Origin: a virus
DNA length: 64,000 nt
Direction: 5' to 3' (one strand)
Virus record (IMG/VR): IMGVR_UViG_3300032285_000709
Span: 1 to 64,000 of that record
Shown here: one piece after another, positions 45,001 through 60,000 of the stretch
Layout: each line of letters opens with the position of its first letter
Position numbering within the stretch: position 1 is the stretch's first letter
Program-made: the position numbers and the translations under genes
The notes under the pieces: generated by a model
Databases searched by the model: none
The model's input: only the letters and a program-made list of their open reading frames with translations
Told to the model about the DNA's origin: nothing

Positions 45001-48000
45001 TAGACAAAAATTTAAAATTCGAGTTGAGGATCCTAATGCGTTCCGTGCAGACACAACACAGATTGATGTCGACACCACTGACTTTTTAGCAGACATCGGT
45101 TATCTTCAAACACCAGTATGGGTGGCGGCTGACAACAGCTTATTACCTAATCCTGCTAACCTCGGCACTATTCGAGCAAATAATAATCATGGAATAGACT
45201 TAACAGTATTCGATCCTTATCCTTTTGTTGGTCCAATAACATTTGATTGGGAGTTAATTCGAGTTAATCCAGAAGTTAGAGTGTTAACTGATAGTCAGAA
45301 TAATGCAATTTATCTGCCAACTAGAAATTTAGCTGTACAGAATCAAATATATCTCAGTAAAACTATCGGCGTTCCGTTAGTCGGGATGCAAGTACAACTG
45401 GCTCCTTATGTTACTGTAGCAGATAACTTTGTGTATAATATAACACAAGTTGAAAAGTTCGGTGACTACGGTTATATTCTAACTCTTGACACACCTTTAA
45501 AATTTGATATTCCAGACAAGACCAATCTGTATATAGGATCAGCCAGTGTGCATCCAACCGGGTTAGATCTAGATCCGGAAACAGGATTGCTGTACGGCAG
45601 AATCCCTTATCAACCTGCATATAGTCAGACATATAGATTTACTGTTAGAATCACAAAAAGTGATTATGATACTAACGATAGTGTTTCCGACAATCAAATC
45701 TTTAACATAACAGTCAAAGGCGATGTTGAGAATCCTATTATATGGGTAACTGATACAGACTTAGGATATATTCTTCCTGGCTACGTTAGTGATCTAAGCG
45801 TTACCGCCAAACATGCAACTGTCGGTCTTGACATTGTGTATAGCCTTACTGGCGGATCTTTGCCTCCTGGTCTAAGTTTAACCAATCAAGGAAATATTAC
45901 AGGTTCCATTCCCTACAACATCCAGACTAACTTTGATGCAACAGCGTTAGGCTTTGGAGCAACTTCATTTGATTTAGGTCGTACAACATTTGATAAACAA
46001 TATCATTTCAATATTACTGCTCGAGACAGCTATCTATTGTCAGCAGTATCTAAAGACTTTACGATTGAAATTGAAGAAACATCAATTACTCCATACACAA
46101 ATATTTTCGTAAGTCCGTTACTGACTCCAGATCAAAGATCTTATGTTAAGTCATTAGTTAGCGATCCTGTAGTTTTTGACAGAAGTTTATTATACAAATC
46201 TGATGATCCTAATTTTGGTGTACAGAATAAAGTTAAGATGACTATCGAATATGGTGTCCAACAGATTGATATAGATGCATACACTCCTGCGCTAACCAAT
46301 TACTTTCAAAGAAAGCGTTACTACTTTGGAGATCTAAAAACTGCACAAGCAGTTGATGATACCGGAACTGTATTATATGATGTAATCTATGTAGACATTA
46401 TTGATGATCAGATGGACGGCAACAAAATTAGTGTCAGTCCTAGTTTTACTCAAATTGTTAATGGTTCTATTGTAACTTATTATCCAGATAGTATCATTAA
46501 CGAACAAGGCGCACTGGCATTAATATCTCCTACCCAAGGACAATTGATCAGTGTAGATGGACAGCTACGACCAAAGTTCATGCAAACATTACAGCAAGCA
46601 ACTGGAACTCCTTTAGGATTCATTAAAGCATTTATTTTATGCTATACTATTCCTAATAGATCAAGTGATATTATTACAAACATTAAAAATAAAGGGTTTG
46701 ACTTTAAAAATATCGACTTTGATATCGATCGCATCACTGTTGAAAATGCTATTTCTGCAAGAACTACCGCAGTAACCGTTTCGCCCACTGACGATTATCC
46801 TAATATAATAACACTATCTGAAATCAGCGGTTTGTTGCCAGGGATGCAATGTTTATTTAGAGGAGTTGAACAAGGTACTGTAATTACTTACGTTGATGTT
46901 CCAAACTCGCAAATTACTATAAGCAACCCCATTCAGCTTAGAATACCGTTTGGTTCCGTATTGAACTTCAATTTAGGAGTTAAACAGCTGGTATTTGGAC
47001 TAACTGCGGCCCAGGGTGGTGGTGTAAGTACATCATTCTACCTAGATACAGAAAGCTATAATGCGGCAACAGATCCAAATCCAGATAATGCGCTATTTGC
47101 AGATACAGATATCGATACGGAAGATGGCAGTCCATTATCAATATAAATATAAAACTACTGAGGAATTAACATGGCAAGACAGAATACAGTAACCAATTGG
47201 TCAAACAGCATTAGTACTGTTTATCCCGTCGCAGGTCAGGATAACGATACGCAAGGATTTAGAGACAATTTTACCAATATTAAAAATGCGTTCACTAATG
47301 CATCAAAGCAATTTAGCGATATTAATAGTAATGGAGTGTTTGTTGATCAAACAAATGATCTCGGCGGAAATATTTTACAAAATGCCACATTACAATCATC
47401 TGGTCAATTAGTATTAGATAACACGTTAGTTCCAGTAGGAGGTTCGCAGACTGTAGATTTTACAGAAGGCAATTATCAAAAGTGGGCGTTGAATTCGTCA
47501 ACTAACTTTACTGTTATCAATTGGCCAGCTTCTAAAATCTATGCTTCAGTGAAGCTAGAATTACATAACACTTCTGCAACTAACATTACAGTTAGTGTTT
47601 TAACAGGAACAAACACATTGCTATTAGATGCAATGACCAGTACAGCGTTTCCTGCAACATTGAATACTACTACTACATACATTTATGAAGTTGCTACTAC
47701 TAACGGTGGAGTGACACAGTTAGCAAAACTATCAGGTAGATACAACTAATGTTCAACCCGTTATTGCCAAACCTTGGTGAGATTAAAGAAAACGATTTGG
47801 AGAATAAAATATCCGAGTTGACTAGAAAATATTTCATGGCATTGCGCACTAACGGGTATCTAGCAGAGCAAGTGTTGGTAAGTTTAGAAGCATACAAAGC
47901 CGAACTACGTCAACGACAAATTGCTTCTCAAAAATCCTTAATGGAAAAATCAAACAAAGATCTAGACGATCTTATCAAAGTAGATTGACATTAACACCTA

Positions 48001-51000
48001 GGTGTGTTATACTGTCACTATGAAACTCTCTAAATACGGTCAAGTGATATTAAACGCAGAGGATGTCTTTAACGGCATGTACTCTGGTAAAATCAAGTCG
48101 CTTGAAGATATTTTCTTAGACAGTCCAGAAGAATGTAAGAAATTCAATGAAAGTGTAAGGAAAAATCACGACCATATAGGAGTTTGTAAGGTTTTCTTAG
48201 AAAATGATATTACACAATCCGAGTTTGATGCTGTGAATCAAGAACAATGGTTTATGCCCGAAGAGTATAAACTATACGATATAGTAGACTATTTGTATAG
48301 CCAGTGTCGTACATTAGAGCAAAAAGAAAGAGTAACTGAAGAACTTAAATTATTTGCTCAACATAATTTTATCATGGTTCTAAAATATCTTAAATACTTG
48401 GTAGATACTATGCGTAAAAACAATATTGTTTGGGGCGTAGGACGTGGCAGTTCTGTAGCCAGCTATTGTCTATACCTTATTGGGGTACATAAAGTAGACA
48501 GTATCAAATACGAGCTAGATATACATGAATTTTTAAAATAGGAGAATCTCATGCCAAAATATAGATCAATGCAAGGTAAAGAAATAGACATGGACAAGTT
48601 GATCCAAGTTAACGAAACTGTACCTGCTGTAGGGAATGTACGTATGAACGCACGGGGTGATGAATTAGGTCCGGGCGGGAAAGTAGTAAAAACACGTGAA
48701 GATATAGTTTCACAATATTATCAAGATACGAAAGGTCAAGATGGGGATCTATGATAAATCGGGTTCGATTACAAAAGTAAGCGGAACCTTCCGAGCCTTG
48801 CATGACAAGGTGTTTGTAACTGATATGGAATTCGGAGAAGAAGTTACTAAAAGCGGTATCGTGTTGCAAAGCGATAACGGTAAGAGTGAAGGTGTTCGTC
48901 CTCGCTGGGGTCGAGTATGGGCCGTCGGGCCTGAACAGAAAGATGTCAAAGTCGGTGAATGGGTTCTAGTTGAACACAGCCGTTGGACACGTACTATTCA
49001 TTACGAAGAGCCAGACGGAAGTGTTGTAGAAATTCGCATGGTCGAACTAGATTCAATGATCTTATCAGCAGACGAAAAACCAGACGATAGCGTTGATCGT
49101 AGAACAGCAATCGGTGCTGGTTCAAATGTTAACTTTAATATTCCAGGATAAATTATGGATCAGTACAAACATCAGGACGAAGACTATAAAGTTGAACAGG
49201 TAAAAGATACAATTACACCTGCGCAACTTGAAGAGCAGTTAAACAAACTAACTGCTATGGTCGCTCATCTAACTAAAAAGGTTGAATTTTTAGAAAGACA
49301 AGATCAGCGCAGTCGTTCTAGTTTCGAACAAATCCAATCGCGTATCGCCGCAAGAAAATAAAAATAGGGCTTGACACAGCCCTATTCTTCCCTGTATAAT
49401 TAGGGATATGATATTCAATAAAATAAAACAACTAAAAGAAGAAGGCAAAACAATTGGCATTACATTTAGCCAATTTGACATGTTACATGCAGGACACATT
49501 GCCATGCTGTCCGAGGTTAAAAATCACTGCGACTATCTAATTGCAGGGTTACAAAATAACGCACAATGGGACCGTCCGGAAAAGAACGCACCTATCCAAA
49601 GTATTGTTGAAAGACAAATCCAATTAAGTGCAGTTCGTTATGTTGACGAAATCGTTGTTTACAATACAGAAAAAGACCTAGAAGACATATTGCTAACATT
49701 ACCAATTGATGTTAGAATATTAGGTGTAGAGTATAAAGAAAAAGAATTTACTGGCAAGGATATTTGTGCCAAACGTGGTATTCAAATAATCTATAACGGA
49801 CGAGACCATAGTTTTAGTTCAAGCAGTCTACGTAAACGTGTAGTACAAGCGGAGAAAGAAAAGAATGGAAAAATGTAATGCATGTGGTATTGAAATAACA
49901 GAAGATTCCGTACAGGTTTGTACATGGCGTCAAGGTCGGTGTCCCCATCAACCTGCACTAATCGACAGCGTACTTTCAGATCCATATAAGACTAGATTTT
50001 ATAATCTAATACAATCTATCAAGAATTTTTTTACAAAGGATGACTGCAACTGCGGTCATAAACATTAATGACATCAGATGCAAAATTACAACAGTTATAC
50101 GATAACTTTTTAGAATTCACAGATCACATGGTCGGACAATACGGTCCTTATGAGGTAGCCGGTGTTATGCTGGCCCAGGCATTAAGTATCTATAAGTCAA
50201 GTATGAATGAAACAGAATTTGACATGATGGTTGATACTATCAGCGCAAGCCGCAGTAAAGTTCAAACATTTGAAAGGACAGTACTACAATGAGTAAAGGA
50301 AGTAGACCAAGACCACTAAAGGTACCTAAGGAACAATTCGATAATAACTTTGAAGGAATCTTTGGAAAGAGAGTACCTACTTATTTGAAGAAAATGATTC
50401 CAGACGAGCCTGTAATTAAACAAGAAACCAAAGAAGAACCTAAGGATAAAGAATGAAAGAATTATGGGTAGAGAAATATCGTCCTAAGACTGTAGCAGAC
50501 TATGTGTTTAGAGATGACAACCAGCGCAATCAAGTCTTAACTTGGATCAAAGAAAAATCTATTCCGCATCTAATCTTAAGCGGAAGCCCGGGTATTGGTA
50601 AGACTACCCTAGCAAAGGTTTTGCTTAACGAAATCGGTGTAGAGGAATATGACATCCTACAGATTAACGCCAGTCGCGATAACGGTGTAGAATACCTGCG
50701 TGATACTATTGTTACGTTTGTAAGCATGATTCCGTTCGGTCCATTTAAGGTTGTGTTGTTAGACGAAGCTGATTACTTGACACATAATGCGCAGGCGGTG
50801 TTGCGAGGCGTTATGGAAGAATTCCATGATACTGCAAGATTTATTCTTACATGCAATCTTAAGAGCAAGATCATGCCTGCATTGTTTAGTCGCTCGCAAG
50901 GATTTGATATGGTCAAGACAGATCAAACTGAATTTACTGCTCGTGTAGCAACTATCCTTGTCGAAGAGAATGTAGAATTTGATCTAGATACATTAGATAC

Positions 51001-54000
51001 TATTGTAAAAGCAACTTACCCAGACTTACGTAAGTGTATTAACCTAGCACAACAAAGTATTGTTGACAATAAGTTAGTACTACCAGGAGTAGGCGATGCC
51101 GGGCAAGCAGACTATAAAGTAGAAATGGTTAATCTGTTTAAAGCAGGTGATATCCAAGGTGCCCGAAAACTGTTATGCGGAACTGTGCGTCCAGAAGAGA
51201 TGGAAGAAGTTTATACTTGGATGTATCAAAACTTAGACTTGTTTGGCAAAGATGACGATCAGAAAGACTCAGCATTGTTTATCATCAAGCAAGGATTATG
51301 CGATCATGCTATCATCGCCGATCCGGAAATTAATCTAGCAACTGTACTTGCCAAACTAGGCAGATTACAGAAGCAATAAAAAACCGCGCTATCCGGATTT
51401 GCAGGTCTGGGTGAATGCGCGGTTTCTCTTGAATTGATTTAGAGTTTAATCAGTATCCAGCTCCTTGTATATAGATAAAACTTCGCGAACGACCGGGTGG
51501 CGTTCGATATCCTTTGTTTGAAACTTGGCCATGGCAATCATTCGGCAGTCACCTCCTTCATCGAATAATGTGCAGAATTCCAACAAACCGTTTTCACGGG
51601 GTCGGTCAGCCTGATTCAAATCTCCAGTCACAACCATTCGGCTACCTTCACCTAACCGTGTAAGTAGCATCTTCATTTGTGATGGCGTTGCGTTTTGCAT
51701 TTCGTCGGCAACAATCATAGCGTGTTTAAATGTACGACCACGCATATATGCCAACGGACTAATTTCAATTACACCTTCTTCTAGCATTTCTGCAATTTGT
51801 TTAGTGTGATAATATTCTTGAAATACGTCCATAATGGGCTTTGTCCAGGGCTCCATTTTTTGATTTAACGTACCTGGGAGGAAGCCATGTTCCTCGTCTA
51901 CACTTACAGCTGGCCTTGTAATGATTATGCGCTCAATCACCCCCTCTTTTAATTGTTTAATGGCCCACTGAACACCCAACATAGTTTTACCCGTACCGGC
52001 TGGGCCGATAGCGAATACAATATGTTTTTTGGGATTCTTTAGAAGTTCTAAGTATACCTCCTGCGAAGTGTTTCGCGGAACTATATGAACCTGCTGTTTC
52101 TTTTTGAAATAAGTGTTTATTTCTACTACATTTTGACTGTCGTTATAACGTGAACCCTGTTGTGGATTACGTCTTTTTGCGCTGTTTCTAGACAAATCTA
52201 ACCTCCATTAGTTAGGAGACCTGCAAAGATATTTACGACAATTTTAAAAAACAGGGTTCAAATAGGGTTTTTTTGGATAGACGAATCTTAGCATAAATAT
52301 TCAAGTTATCAGGAACTCACATGCACGATATAGTAGACATTGTTAAAAACATACAAACATTAGCGGCAGACGATTCATCATTTAAAATACTCAAAGACTA
52401 TGAGCGTGTTTTAGATGATCTAGATCTGTACGTATTTAAAAACTGGGAAGATGGCGAGTTACTTGCAGGCCCTAACGTCAGCCGATATTTTGTTAGCTGT
52501 AAATTCATGTGGCCAGAAAATGATATGCCAGATCCAGAAGGTGCAGAACGTCTACTAGAATATGGTTGTAAGGTCACATTCCAAAAGAACAAAATTCTAG
52601 TTCCACGTAAAGTACGCAAGCCAAGCGACTTCCGCCCTGGTACAAAGAAAGGTAAGATTGATCCACATCCTATTTGGGTCGTAGAGATTACTATTCCTAA
52701 GAAATTAATGCAGGATATCTTTACAGGTAAAGAATTACAAGATAATATTCAATATGCAGAAGCAATGCAACGAGCAGAAGCAAGTAATATCGAACCAACA
52801 GAAGCGGCACAAGAAGCTATGCCAAATCAAATAGACAGTACGGAGCAAACAGATGTCCCAGCAACCCCACAATAAACTGTTTGAAGGTCTTAGAGAAGGG
52901 GACCTAAAAGGCTGTGTAGACAGTATCTTTACCGTAGATCAATATACAAGCAAGATGGGCAACGATCGTGATTGTGCTGTATTACGTTTTAGAGTTAACG
53001 ATAAATTCCCTGCGATCGATATGATGGAATTCCTTGAGCGTGGCTACGGATTTATTCTCGATTCTGATATTAGCTCAGGTGAGGAACGTGATAGCAAATA
53101 TAGTGTGTTTGTTGAAATGGAACGCACTAAAAAATTACCGAGCCAAATTAGAACTATTTTAGACGGTCTATCTAAACTCACAGGCAATGAAGAATGGAAG
53201 TTTAGATTCTACAAAGATTCTATGAGCCGTGACTTTACTGAAGAAGGAATTACAGAAAGTGTTCCATTAACTCCAGAAGAGTACGATATGAAATTAAACG
53301 AAAACAAAAATCAAGAAGTTAACGAATTTTTTAGCGAAGGTGGAGTTGAAGTTTCAATAGATGAAGGAATGACTCTTACTTTTAAAAAGCCATTCTTTGA
53401 AAATTTAAAATTAGAATTAGAATGCATTGGTCAGTACGATAATATTATGCAGGACCTTAAAGGACCTTATCAGATCGACGAAACATCAACGTCGGAAATA
53501 TTTTATCTTACCAAATATTTAGGTAACTATGATATTAACAAAATAGGTGGCAAGTTTGTTATTAGAAAAAATAACCAAGCCGCTCTTGTAAATTTTAATA
53601 AAGGATAAACATGTCAGATTTTACATTCGATTTTACAGTAGACAAATTAGCTCAGATACTTCCAGGTAACCCCTATCTAGATCACTGGCATGAAGCATTG
53701 TGCAAAATTTTGCCAGACTACGACATCGATACCCCTGAGCGTGTAGCGGCTTTTTTAGCACAAACAGCACACGAGTCAGGTGGCTATAAAGCACTAAAAG
53801 AAAATTTAAACTATCGTGCAGAGACACTATGCAAGGTATGGCCAAGACTATTTCCTAATATGGATATAGCGAACCAGTATGCACACAAACCAGAAGCTAT
53901 TGCTAATCGTGCATACGGCGGGCGTATGGGCAACGGTCCCGAGGAATCAGGAGACGGTTATCGCTATTGCGGAAGAGGATTAATACAATTGACTGGTAAG

Positions 54001-57000
54001 CAAAACTATACCAAGTTTGCCGAAAGCATTGATACACCATTAGAAGAAATTCCAGACTTTCTAGCTACATTTGAAGGTGCTATTCAATCAGCTTGCTGGT
54101 TCTGGGAAACTAATAACCTAAACCAATACGCAGACAGCGGCGACATTCTTACTATGACTAAGAAGATCAACGGCGGAACACTAGGCCTTGCAGATCGCCA
54201 ACAGCATTACCAACACGCTATTCACGTCCTACAAGGATAAGCCATGAGCCAAATTGCTTGGATGTTCAGTTTAATACCTGATGCCGTTCTAAACTGGGTC
54301 TACTGGTTTATTATCGCATTAGGCATCTCAGGTATAGCGGCTGGTTGGTTAGGTCGCTGGATTCCGTTATACGGAAAATACGTAGGATTTCTAAAACCAG
54401 CTGGCGTTGCTGTGTTAGTTTTAGGAGTTTGGCTACGTGGCGGTTACGATACAGAAATGGCATGGAGAGCTAAGGTAGAAGAAGCACAGGCTAAAGTTGC
54501 GGCCGCCGAAGTTAAATCCAAAGAAACTAATGTAGTTGTAAAAAAAGTATATGTTGATCGTGTAAAGAAAGTTAAAGAATTACAGATCGTCTATCAAGAT
54601 CGTATTAAAGAAATCGAAAAGCGGATCGACGCAGAATGTAAGGTTGCTCCAGAAGCAATCAGTATCTTAAACGATGCCGCGAAACTCCGCAAAGGAACTG
54701 TTACTATTGAGGAGGTTAAGAAATGAAACGTTTATTAGTTTTATTTTCTGTATTATTGCTAACAGCATGTGCTACCTCAGTACCAGTAACAATGAACTTT
54801 CCACAAGTACCCGAAGAGTTGAAAGTTGCATGTCCCGATTTAAAAGAAACTGATCCAAATACTACAAAACTTAGCGAAGTTGTATCAGTAGTTGTTGATA
54901 ATTATGGACAATATCAAGAATGTCGAATTAAAGTCGATGCTTGGATACAATGGTACGATAGTCAAAAGAAAATATTTGAGAGCATCAAATGAAAAAAATA
55001 ATCCTACTTGCAGTAATTAGTTTGTTGCAAGGGTGTGCATTGTATGATGCGTACTTCATGGCACGATTTGACAACAACGAATATTTACTAATCAATAAAA
55101 TTAGAACTGAAGCAAACTTAGGAGCGGCCAAATGCGGCAAGCCCGAAGTAATTGAAGAAGTTGATCGTGTGTGGAGAACTGCTGTAGAGTTTAAAAATTA
55201 TACACAGAGTATTCCCCACAACGAAGAAGCTACAAAGATGGGTAGCGAGTTAGCTGAAATTGTTAAAGGGTTAAGTGATCGATATCACGGAAAAGAACCT
55301 GTTAGCATGATGTATTGCACTACTAAATTTAGCAGTATTGAGCGCAACGCTGTTAATATACAAAACGTTATAGGGAAGAAACCAAGATGAGCGTAGAAAT
55401 TAATCAAGCATTAGAAGCTATTTTTAATACCGGCGATCCTAATATGCAGGATCTTGCTAACCGTGCTCTAGCACTAAAGCAAGCACTAGAACAAGGTCAA
55501 ATTAGTGCGGGTGAATATAAAGAAATGATCACTGATTTGTATCACGAAAAGAATATTAACGAAGCTGTACAAGATCTAGCACTAAAAGAACACATAAATT
55601 CAGCAATGAACGCCCTGATAAATCTAGCATCATTGTATTAAATAAGAGTATAGTAAGGAGCGAACGATGGCACTAATCGATTCAGTATTAAATTTAGTAA
55701 ACAAAACACCAAAAGATCCGGATGCGCCTAAGCCGCCGGTTGGATCAAGATCAGAGCGCGAAGCAAAGATCAAAGATAAAGCAGGTATGGTTATCAACAT
55801 ATTTGCTTTATGTCTAGCAGTCAACGCATGGTATGGCGGCAAGTTGTCTAGCACAGTATTAAACAATACTATCAAGGCTAACGACACTTATAGCTTCTAT
55901 CAAGCTAAATCAATTAAGCAAAGTCTAGCAGAACAAAACTTGTACGAAGCACAACACAATGGTGATAAAGCTCGTGCCGCCGAGATGGCCGCAAAGATCG
56001 ATCGTTATGAAAACGAGCCTAAAGAAGGTAAGAAGGATTTAATGATTAAAGCCAAAGCATTAGAAGCAGAAAGAGATGATGCTAAGATGCGTAGCCCATG
56101 GATTGGATATGCGAGTACAGCATATCAATTAGCAATCGTTTTACTATCCGCAAGTATCCTTGCTGTTAGTATGCCTTTGTTCTGGGGTAGCTTTGTAGTA
56201 GCAGGTATTGGTTTAGTATTGAGCCTGCAAGGAGCTTTACTATGGTTCTAAATAACACTGATGATTGCCCTATCTGCGGGCATAAACATCCTAAACAATA
56301 AATTGGAGCATTTATGACAGATCAAGTATTAAGCGAAAGCGAAAAGAAAAAAGAAGATTGGATGAACAGTAAATGGCGTCCAATGATGGGTTGGATGTAT
56401 ATGTTAATCTGTACAATGGATATGGTTGTATTTCCAATTCTATGGAGTTTATTACAAGCTGTAACTCATACTGCAATTACACAATGGAATCCACTGACAC
56501 TACAGGGCGCCGGTCTATTCCATATCGCCATGGGTGCAGTTCTTGGTATTGCGGCATTTGGTCGTACACAAGAAAAACTAAACGGAGCAAACAATGGCGG
56601 AGCAAACGTACCATCAAGCAACTTTACAGCACCTAGCGCACCTGCGCCAAGCTTCGGTGCCGCACCTGGGGGCTTCAGTTCTCCAGCACCAGCACCAGCC
56701 CCAAGTAGCTTTGGCGGAGGCGGGTTTGGAAGCACACCTCCAGCACCAGCGCCAAGTTTCGGAGGCGGATTTAATTCATCGCCAGCAGTAAACGCCAAAG
56801 GCCAAAAAGTTGTTCCACAAGACGACTTTCCACCACTATAAGGAAATTTAAAATGAAAAAATTATTAGCATTATTATTAGTAGCAGTATTTGCCTCAACA
56901 GCAATGGCCGCTGAGCCAGTCAAGAAGGCCCCAGCTAAGAAAGAAGCCCCAGCTAAGAAAGAAGTCAAAAAACATAAAAAGTTTGATGGTGAAAAAGTTC

Positions 57001-60000
57001 CAGAAAAGGCACCGGCACCAGCAAAGAAAAAGTAATTCTTTATTTGACACAAGCAAGGCTTCGAGTGTATAATTACACTATGAACCTTGCTTTTTTATTT
57101 CCGAAATGAACTATTACGATACCCTAGGCGTCAGTAAAGGCGCAACAGCAGATGAAATCAAAAAGGCCTATAGAAGCCTTGCAATGAAGCACCACCCCGA
57201 TCGTGGAGGTGATACTGCCAAATTCAAAGAAATCCAAGAAGCTTATGATACACTAAGCGATGATCAAAAACGTAGCAGTTACGATCAACCACAACAAGCA
57301 TACCATCAACATAATTCCGGATTTGGATTTCCGCCAGGATTTGATGCATTCTTTGGTCACAGTCAATTTAGTGACTTATTTAGACCGCATAGATCTCGAA
57401 ATAGAGATTTGAATTTTGCCACTCGCATTTCTTTAGAAGATGCATTTTATGGCAAAGAAATGGTTTTTAGTTTTATTAAAGCAAATGGTCAGGAAAAAAT
57501 CGTTAACGTAAAAATTCCAGCAGGTATACATAGCGGAATGACTTTACGATTAAGTGGTATGGGAGATGATACACTTAGCGGACTGCCAGCAGGCGATGTG
57601 TTAATTACTGTTGAAGTTATGAATCATCATGAGTTCGTTAGACAAGGCGATGACTTAATTAAAGAAATTGATTTAAATTGCTTTGATGCGATGTTAGGGT
57701 CTCAAATAAACATTACTACTATCGATGGCAAGACTTTAACTGGAAATGTTCCAGCTGGTACACAACACGATGCAATCATGGCCATCGCAGATCACGGAAT
57801 GCCAAATGTTAACAATAATGGTAGCAGAGGCCGACTACTTTTGCAATTAAAAATCAAAATCCCGACTATTAGCGAACAACAAAAAGAAGCTATACGAAAG
57901 ATTATAAAGTAATGATACTACAAATTATTAAATTTCCAAATCCAATTCTAAGAACCAGGATGCCTGAGTTTGATTTCAAGAATCCCCTTATCGATCCAAA
58001 AGAATTAGAAACAAATTTAATCGAAACAATGTTTGCCAACGGGGGAATCGGACTTGCGGCAAATCAAGCAGGGATAGAAACCAGAGCGTTTGCTATGGGC
58101 GATCCACGTGTCCCAGAAAATGCCACTGTGTTTTTTAATCCAATCGTAACAGCTAATACAAAAGACATAGACGATTTGGAGGAAGGGTGCTTGAGTTTTC
58201 CCGGAATTTATGTTAATATTAAAAGACCTAAAGCTATCAAAGTCAGTTGGCAAAATAGCAGTGGGGAACCTATGGAAGGTGAGTTTGACGGTTACATGTG
58301 CAAGGTATTTTTACATGAGTTAGATCACCTCGAAGGGGTTGTGTTTTCAGATCGTGTCAGCCAATTAAAATGGGCAATGGCACTAAAAAAATTAAAATCA
58401 AATAGAAGGAAATTTAATGCTTGAACCTAATCAAGACCTGGAACGTATTTTTGAACGTGCAGTTCATCTTGCGATGAGTCATAAACACGAGTACATAACC
58501 CTAGAACATTTCCTATACGGCTTGTTGTTAGATGAAAAGTTTGATAAAAAATTATCAGACTTTGGTACAGATACCAGTCAGCTAAAAACTGATATCACAG
58601 AATATGTAACGAATGAATTATCTTCTATCATCCTAGAAGACGGCCAAAAGCCTAAAAAGACACATAGTATGGAACGTATGCTCAATAGAGCATTTACCCA
58701 AGTGCTGTTTGGCGGAAGAAGTACTATCGAACCAATGGACTGCTTTTTGAGTATGTTCTCAGAAAAGAAAAGCTATGCCGCTTATGTGATACGCAAAGCC
58801 AAAGTTGATAAAGATAAGTTCATTGAATATCTCAACAACGAAGCTGAAGAAGCTGAGATTGTAGAAGGTAAAGAAGTTGCCAGCCCACAGCTAGAAAAGA
58901 TGTTAGCACAATATTGTGTTAATCTTAGCAAAAAAGCCAAAGAGAAAAAGATCGATCCAGTTATTGGTCGTGAAAAAGAAATTGAAGAAATTCAACTTAT
59001 TCTTGCTCGCCGTACTAAGTCTAACGTAATGATGATCGGTGATCCAGGTGTAGGTAAGACTGCTATTGCCGAAGGACTTGCTAATAAAATCTTAGCGGGT
59101 ACAGTACCTAAGTATATTAAAGACCACATTGTTTACAGCCTAGATATCAGTGCTATGCTTGCCGGTAGTAAGTATCGCGGTGACTTTGAGGAACGTCTAA
59201 AGATGGTTATCAATGCACTTGAAAAGAAAAAGAACTGTATCTTGTTTATTGACGAAGCACACATGATGAATGGTGCCGGTGCAGTAAGCGGCGGCTCTAA
59301 CGACATGGCTAATATGTTAAAGCCAGCATTAGGTAAAGGTACACTTAAAGTTATTGCTTCAACTACCTGGGAAGAATTCCGTAAACACTTTGAAAAGGAT
59401 CGTGCTTTGATGCGTCGATTCCAGCGTGTTACAGTTGATGAGCCTACAGAAGCAGTAGCAATTAAGATCCTTAAAGGACTTAAGAAGTACTACGAGAAAC
59501 ATCACAATGTTAAGATCACTAATCAAGCTATTATTGATTCAGTAAAATATTCTAACAAATATATCAGTGATCGTAAGTTGCCAGATAAGGCAATTGACTT
59601 GATCGACTGTGCGTGTGCCCGTTTTAAAGTACGCGACGAAGAAGGCGGTATTGTTGACCATGACGAAATCGTATTTGAAGTAAGCAAAATTACAAACTTG
59701 CCTCTTGAACAAGTATCTAGTAAAGAAAATAAAAATCTTAAAGAACTTGACAAGAATATGCGTAACAAAGTATTTGGTCAAGAAAAAGCTATCGATATCT
59801 TACTTGATAAAATTTATATTAGTCAGGCAGGGCTTAAAGCAATTAATAAACCTGTTGGTAGTTTCTTGTTTGTTGGTCCCACAGGTTGTGGTAAAACAGA
59901 AACTGCTAAGGTATTAGCAGAACAAATGGGTGTGCAAATGGTTCGCTTTGATATGAGCGAATATCAAGAGCAACATTCTGTAGCTAAATTGATTGGTGCA